A stretch of DNA of 64,000 nt from contig JAFSBG010000067.1 in NCBI GenBank assembly GCA_017441945.1, forward strand, positions 1-64,000, written 5' to 3'. The translations under genes and the position numbers were made by a program. The stretch is from Clostridia bacterium (lineage in GTDB: Bacteria; Bacillota; Clostridia; Oscillospirales; Butyricicoccaceae). This document shows positions 58,179 through 64,000 of the stretch, in pieces. The notes under the pieces are model-generated. The model was not told the origin of the DNA and did no database searches. It saw only the letters and a program-made list of their open reading frames with translations. Position 1 is the stretch's first letter. Every line of letters begins with the position of its first letter.

Positions 58179-59693
58179 TTATACTCTTACCTTATCCTTC
58201 TTGCTTATCTTATCGTAAAGGGCGAGGAATGCCTCTGTCAGGTCGACGTCCGATACACAGTCGACATATTCGCCCATACGCTTCTGTCTTGTTTCTCTGC
58301 CCTTTGCTGTGAGCAGAATAATTGCATTGTCGGAGCTTTCAAAGATAGCTCGTCTTATCGCTTCGTTTCTGTCGTCAACAAAATACACCTTGTCGCAGTT
58401 GCGCTCGGCATACTGGGCGATGTCCTCCGAAATTTTACGGACAGGCTCCATGTTAGGGTCCTCTTCTGTAAGATAGATAATATCAGAATTGATGCCTGCC
58501 ACCATACCGAGGTCGCGGCGGCGTGTTATAGCCTTGCCGCCCGGGCAGCCGAAAACCGTTGTGATTTCCCTGCCCTTGTATTCCTCCTTGACAGCCTCGT
58601 AAAGCTTTGTCATGGAGAGGAGATTGTGAGCATAGTCGACGATGACGATTTTCTTGCCGTCTTCTGAGGAGAATACCTCCATGCGTCCCGATGCCTTTGC
58701 ATGAGCAAGACCGTCCTGCATATTCTTGACAGGCATGCCGATTTTCTTGCATATCGCAATAGCGGCGAGAGCATTTTCAACATTGAACTTGCCCGGCATA
58801 GCAAGCTCAAACTGCTCGTCGAAGTCTTTGCACTTTGCCTTGAATTTCAAGGTGAGACCTGTATTTTCAAGGTCATAGCCATAGAGGTCGGCGGATTCTG
58901 TAAAGCCGAAGCTGGAGTATTCATTTCCACTGTTTTTAGCTGTTTCTTCAATACGTTCTGCCATATCCGCATCCATATTATACGCACAGTAATCACTCTG
59001 GGAGAATATTTTCAGCTTTGATGTGAAGTAATCCTCTAAATCCTTATGCTCGATAGGGCTGATGTGGTCCTCGGAAATATTGAGGAAGGCAGAAGCGGCA
59101 AATCTTAAGCCATAGAGTCTGCCGTACTTGAAAGCCTGAGATGAGCTTTCGATAATGCAGTATTTTCTGCCCGAATTAACGGCGTTTCTCAGGTGACGGA
59201 AAAGGTCAAGACCTTCAGGAGTTGTCATGTGGGATTCAAACTTTTCCACGCCGTCGTCAGTATCGATTGTGGAAATAATAGCCGCAGGCTGTTCATTTAA
59301 GTCTGCCATCCAGCTGTCCAGCATATACTTGAGATAATAGGATGTTGTGGATTTGCCCTTTGTGCCTGTCATTGTGACGAGAGTGATCTCATTCTGCGGA
59401 TAGTCATACCAGTGGGCGGCAACAAGGCTCATTGCGGAAATTACATCGCTTACAAGCAGACATGGAATGTCCACATTGTACTGCTTTTCCGAGACATAGC
59501 AGGTTACGCCGTCTTTGATGGCGTTTATGAGATATTCTTCCTTAAAGCCTGCGCCCTTGCAGATGAAGAGGGTATTTGGCTTGATATTTTTCGATGTATA
59601 GGATACAAATTCCACAGGTACATCAGCTGTAAGCTCATTTAAGAGGAAGCCGTGTTCCTTTAAGGCATTTGCGAATGAAGAAAGCATTTTCAT
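58179..59693 (-). CDS. MurE-like UDP-MurNAc-peptide ligase
   Basis: 504 residues with the three Mur-ligase domains. DVISAMSLVAAHWYDYP and Walker A TMTGTKGKSTTSYYLKYM (about 110), HMTTPEGLDLFRHLRNAVNS (the MurE STTP-like segment), IESSSQAFKYGRLYGLRFAA, ASGRMEVFSSEDGKKIVIVDYAHN and ITRRRDLGMVAG. The residues after the Walker sites read LTEEDPNMEP where meso-DAP MurE has DNPR, so the added amino acid is probably not meso-DAP; lysine or another is possible. Its stop abuts the start of the FemAB gene. A canonical murE probably exists elsewhere. Confidence 0.87.
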   Translation of the reverse strand: MKMLSSFANALKEHGFLLNELTADVPVEFVSYTSKNIKPNTLFICKGAGFKEEYLINAIKDGVTCYVSEKQYNVDIPCLLVSDVISAMSLVAAHWYDYPQNEITLVTMTGTKGKSTTSYYLKYMLDSWMADLNEQPAAIISTIDTDDGVEKFESHMTTPEGLDLFRHLRNAVNSGRKYCIIESSSQAFKYGRLYGLRFAASAFLNISEDHISPIEHKDLEDYFTSKLKIFSQSDYCAYNMDADMAERIEETAKNSGNEYSSFGFTESADLYGYDLENTGLTLKFKAKCKDFDEQFELAMPGKFNVENALAAIAICKKIGMPVKNMQDGLAHAKASGRMEVFSSEDGKKIVIVDYAHNLLSMTKLYEAVKEEYKGREITTVFGCPGGKAITRRRDLGMVAGINSDIIYLTEEDPNMEPVRKISEDIAQYAERNCDKVYFVDDRNEAIRRAIFESSDNAIILLTAKGRETRQKRMGEYVDCVSDVDLTEAFLALYDKISKKDKVRV

Positions 59694-60749
59694 TTATTTC
59701 TTGTCCCCTTTCAGCTTGACAAAGAGATTGTGACGGACGTTTTTGAATGTTACCATAGCCTTTTCAGCGAGGAAGTATGTCTTTTTGTCGTAGATATCTT
59801 CAACCATGCCGATGAACTCTGTATAGTCGCCCATAAAGCCTACCTTGAACTTGTAAAGGCCGATCATTGGGTTGTCTTCCGAAAGATTGCCAGGCACACC
59901 GCGGAAGTCATAGATACGGCACTTTCTTTCGAGAGCCCATTTAATCATGCTCCACTGGAGCTGATAGTTAGGCATGAGATTTCTGTGCTCGTTAGCGCTG
60001 GCGCCGTAGAGATACCAGCACTTGTCGCCGTAGCAGATGGCGATAGTAGCGGCGATGCACTTGTCTTCGTGCATTGCCATAAAGAGCTTTGCGTTTTTGC
60101 CCATATTGTCTAAAACACTCTGGTAATATTCTTTAGTGCGGACGATAAAGCCATCGCGCTGACCTGTGATTGTGATAAGGTCATGGAAGGTTTTCACATC
60201 TTCAGGAGTTGTGCCGATTTTCACAGTAACACCCTTACGAGCCGAAAGACGGATGTTGTAGCGTGTCTTACTGTGGAAGGACTGGAGAAGTTCTTCCTCT
60301 GTCTTGTTTTCAACATTGAGACGGAAAACGAAGCGAGGCTGAAGTCCGCCGTAGTTTTCGATATTTCTTGTTATCTTACAGCCGCATTCCTTGAGAATAT
60401 CTTCAAATTCTGTGTCGGAAACTAAAACATCAGGATCTATTTTGAGAACATAGCAGTTGTAGCGCTGAGCGAGGATTTTTGCCTTCTGCAGAAGCTCCTT
60501 GATAGTCGCCTTGTCGTGGACATCGCAGACAGGGCCGCGTGCGGCGTACATAACGCTTTTGCCGAAGATAGGCAGCTTGCGGATGAGCACCGTCATAACA
60601 CCCTTGATTTCGCCGTCACGGTCTGTGGAAACGATGATTTCCTGCTTCCAGTCAGGCTTTACAGGCGCCCAGTCACGGCTCTGCAAAAAGTGTCCCTTAG
60701 GATGATTTTCTATAAAAGCGTCAACTTTTTTAAGCATTTCTTCTGTCAT
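59694..60749 (-). CDS. FemAB-type peptidoglycan bridge aminoacyltransferase
   Basis: 351 residues with two GNAT-like folds. Recognisable pieces are HFLQSRDWAPVKPDW, IRKLPIFGKSVMYAARGPVC, ETEEELLQSFHSKTRYNIRL, GDKCWYLYGASANEHRNLMP and YQLQWSMIKWALERKCRIYDFRG, which match the FemX/MurM family, except for the coiled-coil insert. The enzyme transfers an amino acid from a tRNA to the peptide stem of lipid II. The start at 60747-60749 (MTEEMLKK) is preferred to an ATG 21 nt upstream that lacks a ribosome-binding site. It is the first gene of the MurE-like pair. Confidence 0.87.
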   Translation of the reverse strand: MTEEMLKKVDAFIENHPKGHFLQSRDWAPVKPDWKQEIIVSTDRDGEIKGVMTVLIRKLPIFGKSVMYAARGPVCDVHDKATIKELLQKAKILAQRYNCYVLKIDPDVLVSDTEFEDILKECGCKITRNIENYGGLQPRFVFRLNVENKTEEELLQSFHSKTRYNIRLSARKGVTVKIGTTPEDVKTFHDLITITGQRDGFIVRTKEYYQSVLDNMGKNAKLFMAMHEDKCIAATIAICYGDKCWYLYGASANEHRNLMPNYQLQWSMIKWALERKCRIYDFRGVPGNLSEDNPMIGLYKFKVGFMGDYTEFIGMVEDIYDKKTYFLAEKAMVTFKNVRHNLFVKLKGDKK

Positions 60750-60790
60750 TTTATGTTGGTATCCTTTCATATGGATTTGTCATACAAAAT

Positions 60791-60835
60791 GTAGGGGCGA
60801 GCATTGCTCGTCCGTAACGGAGGCATCGCTCCTTT
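60791..60835. repeat. GTAGGGGCGAGCATTGCTCG repeat
   Basis: GTAGGGGCGAGCATTGCTCG followed by TCCGTAACGGAGGCATCGCTCC; a near copy of the first part lies at 62179-62200. The rest of the 60750-61045 gap is AT-rich and gene-free. Confidence 0.75.
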
Positions 60836-61045
60836 GCTGAAAAAGGGCATACTTCTCCTTATATATTATAATAAAAATTATAGCATAGCTATAGTGTAAA
60901 GTCAAACAAAAAGGGTGGATAAAAACGGTAAAAAAGTGTCAGAAAACGTCGGAAAGTTATCGGTCTGAGATTTGGGCAAAACATACAAATATTTCGCTCG
61001 CATATATACGATATATACATTTTTTCTATAATAAAGAATAAGTAT

Positions 61046-61075
61046 TTGACATTGTAAAGTCATTGATGATAAAAT
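61046..61075 (+). promoter_or_regulatory. Promoter of the buk operon
   Basis: -35 TTGACA (61046-61051), 18-nt spacer, -10 TAAAAT (61070-61075), 40 nt before the buk start. Confidence 0.8.
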
Positions 61076-61115
61076 ATAAGAAGACAGTATAAAAATATGA
61101 ATGGAGGAACACCCC

Positions 61116-62174
61116 TTGAAAGTTTTAGTTATAAATCCGGGCGCTACATCTACAAAGCTCTCTCTCTTTGAAGAAGACAAAGATATACTCAATATCAAGA
61201 TCCCCCATAATATTGAGGAGCTGAGCGGCTTTGACAGAATTGTCGACCAGCTTCCATACAGAATGGTAAAAATGCAGATGGCTCTTGAAGATGCAGGTGT
61301 ATGGCCTTTAGATGTCGACTGTGTTATCGGCAGAGGCGGTCTTGTACGTGCTGTTCCATCTGGTACATTTGCAATCAATGATAAGGTGCTTGAGGAAATC
61401 ACAGCGGCTAAATACGGCGAACACGCTTCCAATTTAGGTATCCCTATGGCAAAACAGCTTTCCGAAATGTGCGGCGGCATTCCTTGCTATTTCACAAACC
61501 CTGTCTCTGTTGACGAAATGGAAGAAGTTGCAAGAGTTTCCGGCTATAAGGGTATGTACAGAAAGAGCCTGTTCCACGCTCTCAACCATAAGGCGGCGGC
61601 TGAAAAGGCAGCTGAAAAGATGGGCAAGCCTTATGAAGAAACAAAGATGATCGTGGCTCATTTAGGCGGCGGCGTATCTGTCTGCGCACACAAGGACGGT
61701 AAGGTAGTTGACGTATTCAACGTAAAGGACGAAGGTGCATTCGCTCTCGACAGATGCGGCTCCCTCCCTGTCAACGATGTTATCAAGTTCTGCTATGAAA
61801 ACCGTCACGAAAGCCATAAGGTGAAATTCCTGCTCGGTCAGCGCGGCGGCGTTTATTCATATCTCGGCACAACAGACCTTATCGAAATCGAAAAGATGAT
61901 AGATGACGGCAACGAAGAAGCGGCTCTTATTTTTGAAGCTCTGGCATACCAGCTTGCCAAGGATATGGGCGCAATGCACTGCGTGCTTTTGGGCCAGACA
62001 GAAGCTGTTGTTCTCACAGGCGGTATGGCAAACAGCAAAAAGCTTGTTGAGCGCATCCAGCACTATGCAGGACATCTCGCTCAGTTTATCGTGCTTCCTG
62101 GCGAATTTGAAATGGAAGCCATGGCGAAAAATGCCATCAAGGCAACAAAGACAGGCGTTCATCTGGAGTATTAA
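61116..62174 (+). CDS. buk: Butyrate kinase
   Basis: 352 residues of the acetokinase/ASKHA family. KVLVINPGATSTKLSLFEED (phosphate 1 motif), VIGRGGLVRAVPSGTFAIND, AHLGGGVSVCAHKDGKVVDV (phosphate 2) and LTGGMANSKKLVERI (adenosine motif) are the butyrate-kinase blocks. It turns butyryl phosphate and ADP into butyrate and ATP. The start is TTG at 61116, since the ATG at 61101 overlaps the GGAGG ribosome-binding site. Phosphate butyryltransferase lies 0.9 kb downstream. Confidence 0.95.
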   Translation: MKVLVINPGATSTKLSLFEEDKDILNIKIPHNIEELSGFDRIVDQLPYRMVKMQMALEDAGVWPLDVDCVIGRGGLVRAVPSGTFAINDKVLEEITAAKYGEHASNLGIPMAKQLSEMCGGIPCYFTNPVSVDEMEEVARVSGYKGMYRKSLFHALNHKAAAEKAAEKMGKPYEETKMIVAHLGGGVSVCAHKDGKVVDVFNVKDEGAFALDRCGSLPVNDVIKFCYENRHESHKVKFLLGQRGGVYSYLGTTDLIEIEKMIDDGNEEAALIFEALAYQLAKDMGAMHCVLLGQTEAVVLTGGMANSKKLVERIQHYAGHLAQFIVLPGEFEMEAMAKNAIKATKTGVHLEY

Positions 62175-62178
62175 AATT

Positions 62179-62250
62179 GTAGGGGCGAGCATTGCTCGTC
62201 AGCAAATGAACTTGTAGGGACCGGCGTCCCCGACGGTCCGCTTATCCGGC
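62179..62250. repeat. Two dispersed hairpin repeats between buk and the methyltransferase gene
   Basis: GTAGGGGCGAGCATTGCTCG (62179-62198) then TGTAGGGACCGGCGTCCCCG with ACGGTCCGCTTATCC (62212-62246). Copies of the second lie in the 13.8-14.3 kb tandem repeat and at 58142. Confidence 0.75.
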
Positions 62251-62286
62251 ATAATTCATCACACCGCTTACCATAAGGAGTACAAA

Positions 62287-63036
62287 ATGTCCTCATTACG
62301 CAATATTTTCGGCAGTGATGCCGAAAATTATGACCGTTTTCGTCCACGCTATACAAGTGAGCTTTTCGAGTTTATTTCAGCTAATACAAACGGCAGAAAG
62401 GCTCTTGAAATCGGCTCGGGCAGCGGTCAGGCGACAGAGTGGTTTTTAAACCACGATTATTCCGTTACCTGCTGTGAAATAAGCTCCGATTTCTGCGATT
62501 TTCTCAAGGAAAAGTACAAAAATTATCAGATAACAGTTGAAAATCTCCCTTTTGAAGATTTCAAAGGAGAAAATGAAAGCTTCGACCTTATATTTTCGGC
62601 AACAGCCTTCCATTGGGTGGATAAAGATGCAGGCTTTAAGAAGCTTTATGACCTTTTGAAAAAGGGCGGCACAGCGGCGCTTTTCTGGAATGTGCCTTAC
62701 GGCGCTTACGACAATGAAGCTCTCCATAATGACATTCAGAAGGCGTATAATTCTGACCGCAAATGGGAATCTGAGCCTAAGGAAAAATATGGCTTCTGCA
62801 TGGAATATCTTGAAAAATATTACTTTGCAGACATTGAAAAGCATATTTTCCGCGGTGTGAGAAAGCTCACTTCGAACGAATATATCTCCCTGCTGGAAAC
62901 CTACTCCGACCATAAGAGCATGGAGAAAAGCAAAAAAGAAGAACTCTATAAAAATATAGCCTCCGCCATAGAAAAACACGGAGGACACATAAATATTCTT
63001 GACAATATCGAACTATATCTTGCAAGGAGGAAATAA
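62287..63036 (+). CDS. Class-I SAM methyltransferase
   Basis: 249 residues. YDRFRPRYTSELFEFISANT leads to motif I ALEIGSGSGQATEWFLNHDY (about 40), CCEISSDFCDFLK (motif II) and FDLIFSATAFHWVDKDAGFK (motif IV, typical of UbiE/trans-aconitate methyltransferase-type families). The substrate is unknown. It lies between buk and ptb (2 nt before ptb), separated from buk by 112 nt of repeats, and follows AAGGAG. Confidence 0.85.
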   Translation: MSSLRNIFGSDAENYDRFRPRYTSELFEFISANTNGRKALEIGSGSGQATEWFLNHDYSVTCCEISSDFCDFLKEKYKNYQITVENLPFEDFKGENESFDLIFSATAFHWVDKDAGFKKLYDLLKKGGTAALFWNVPYGAYDNEALHNDIQKAYNSDRKWESEPKEKYGFCMEYLEKYYFADIEKHIFRGVRKLTSNEYISLLETYSDHKSMEKSKKEELYKNIASAIEKHGGHINILDNIELYLARRK

Positions 63037-63038
63037 AA

Positions 63039-63923
63039 ATGGTAAAGCAGCTTTCCCAGCTTATCGAGCTGGCAAAGGCAAAAGACAGCGTGACTGTGGC
63101 TGTCGCTCAGGCGGCAGACAAGGAAGTGCTTGAAGCGGTTGTAAATGCCCAGAAAGAGGGCATCGCAAAGGCTCTTCTCACAGGTGATATGGCAAAAATC
63201 AGCGCTATCCTTACAGAAATGGGCGAAAATCCTGCCGATTTCACTATTATTCAGGCAGACTCCGATGAAGAATGTGCATTCAAGGCTGTCGAGCAGGTGC
63301 GTCTCGGCAATGCAAATATCCTTATGAAAGGTCTTCTTTCCACAGGTACATTTATGAAGGCTGTCATCAATCGCGACACAGGCCTCCGCACAGGCAAGAC
63401 AATCAGCCATACTATGTTCTATGAAGCTCCTTCCTACGGCAAGCTTCTCTGCCTTACAGACGGCGGCATGAACACATTCCCTGACCTTGCCAAAAAGGCT
63501 GACATTCTTGAAAATGCCATTGAGGTCGTAAAGAAGCTGGGCATTGAAAGACCATCTGTTGCCTGCGTATGCGGCGCTGAAAATGTCGACCCTAAGGTAC
63601 AGTCTACACTTGATGCCGATGAGCTTTCGAAGATGGAAAGATTTGAAGGCGCTGATGTTTACGGTCCTGTCGGTCTCGACCTTGCAATCAGCAAGGAAGC
63701 TGTCCACCACAAGGGCTATAAGAATGAAAATGCAGGCTATGCCGATATTCTTCTTGTGCCGACTTATGAAGTGGGCAACGGCATCGGCAAGGCTATGACA
63801 TATTTTGCAGGGGCAAAATCGGCTGGTATCGTCGTAGGTGCAAAGGCTCCTATCGTCCTTGTTTCCCGTTCCGATAATGCCGAAACAAAGCTTCTCTCCA
63901 TCGCACTTGCAGCAATGATGTAG
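63039..63923 (+). CDS. ptb: Phosphate butyryltransferase
   Basis: 294 residues of the phosphotransacetylase family, ptb type by length: NANILMKGLLSTGTFMKAVI, TISHTMFYEAPSYGKLLCLT, PSVACVCGAENVDPKVQST and ADILLVPTYEVGNGIGKAMT. It exchanges CoA for phosphate on butyryl-CoA, feeding butyrate kinase. AAGGAGG lies before the ATG. The usual clostridial order is ptb-buk; here buk comes first with a methyltransferase gene between. Confidence 0.93.
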   Translation: MVKQLSQLIELAKAKDSVTVAVAQAADKEVLEAVVNAQKEGIAKALLTGDMAKISAILTEMGENPADFTIIQADSDEECAFKAVEQVRLGNANILMKGLLSTGTFMKAVINRDTGLRTGKTISHTMFYEAPSYGKLLCLTDGGMNTFPDLAKKADILENAIEVVKKLGIERPSVACVCGAENVDPKVQSTLDADELSKMERFEGADVYGPVGLDLAISKEAVHHKGYKNENAGYADILLVPTYEVGNGIGKAMTYFAGAKSAGIVVGAKAPIVLVSRSDNAETKLLSIALAAMM

Positions 63924-63928
63924 AAGAA

Positions 63929-64000
63929 GTTGCCTTACGGCAAGCGATATTCGGCTCCGCCGAGAAAAGATTCTCTTGCCTCCCTCTGACGAGGGAGGGG
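63929..64000. repeat. GCGATAT-linked hairpins and a CTCCCTC repeat
   Basis: TTGCC-tta-CGGCAA, GCGATAT linker, TCGGC-tcc-GCCGA, then CCTCCCTCTGACGAGGGAGG at the window's end, another copy of the CTCCCTC family. Nothing else is seen after ptb. Confidence 0.75.

Overview
The window reads as the chromosome of a spore-forming, butyrate-producing member of the Clostridia, most likely an Oscillospiraceae/Ruminococcaceae-type gut bacterium. Evidence: a Firmicutes-style soj/spo0J-remB-dnaN-dnaA region with a near-consensus Gram-positive parS series, spore genes (sleB, spmA, spmB), butyrate kinase and phosphate butyryltransferase, strong Shine-Dalgarno sites, GTG/TTG starts, and many GC-rich dispersed repeats of the kind seen in gut Clostridia. 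It is a replication-origin neighbourhood. No prophage, transposase, tRNA or CRISPR array was recognised.

Layout. 0-0.5 kb: three tandem consensus promoters on the minus strand and a leader with a boxA-like block, probably for an rRNA operon that lies off the left edge. 0.5-12 kb: comM, a nitroreductase, a small ribbon-helix-helix protein, a MATE exporter, iscS-iscU, rnhA with a class-I amidotransferase, and two tandem Na/Pi-cotransporter paralogues. 12.1 kb: a compact DnaA-box cluster. 12-18.6 kb: a DUF4241-type protein, a 183/186-bp tandem repeat that carries copies of a gene end, a tRNA-methyltransferase-like gene, sleB, maf, a flavodoxin-ferredoxin and serS. 18.7-24 kb: parB, parA, remB, dnaN, oriC, dnaA. 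24-36 kb: an accessory block of unknown proteins, two RDD membrane proteins, OB-fold-like secreted proteins and small regulators, dotted with parS sites. 36-42.3 kb: aspS, a DMT exporter, a C39-like protein, broken small nucleases, and recF-yaaA with an AbrB-type regulator. 42.4-47.7 kb: spmAB, then a cobalamin riboswitch and the nucleotide-loop assembly operon cobU-cobS-cobU-like-cobC-cobT. 49-61 kb: a minus-strand envelope cluster (methyltransferase, membrane-anchored MurF-like ligase, flippase, D-aspartate-ligase-like ATP-grasp, serine hydrolase, SDR, MurE-like ligase, FemAB). 61-64 kb: buk, a methyltransferase and ptb.

Genes that work together. ParA/ParB, the parS sites, DnaA, DnaN and oriC form the origin replication and segregation module. 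IscS/IscU build Fe-S clusters. CobU/S/C/T attach the lower ligand to adenosylcobinamide and so imply salvage rather than complete synthesis here. Ptb and Buk together turn butyryl-CoA into butyrate and ATP. MurE-like, FemAB, ATP-grasp, flippase and MurF-like proteins plausibly form a peptidoglycan precursor or cross-bridge branch pathway.

The most striking non-coding content is a dense set of small modular palindromic repeats in nearly every intergenic gap. Two families sit next to small nuclease genes: GIY-YIG twice and a DUF559 endonuclease once. One GIY-YIG copy and the DUF559 gene are each broken by a single nonsense codon. This arrangement resembles REP elements with their RAYT partners and is the best candidate here for an undescribed system.
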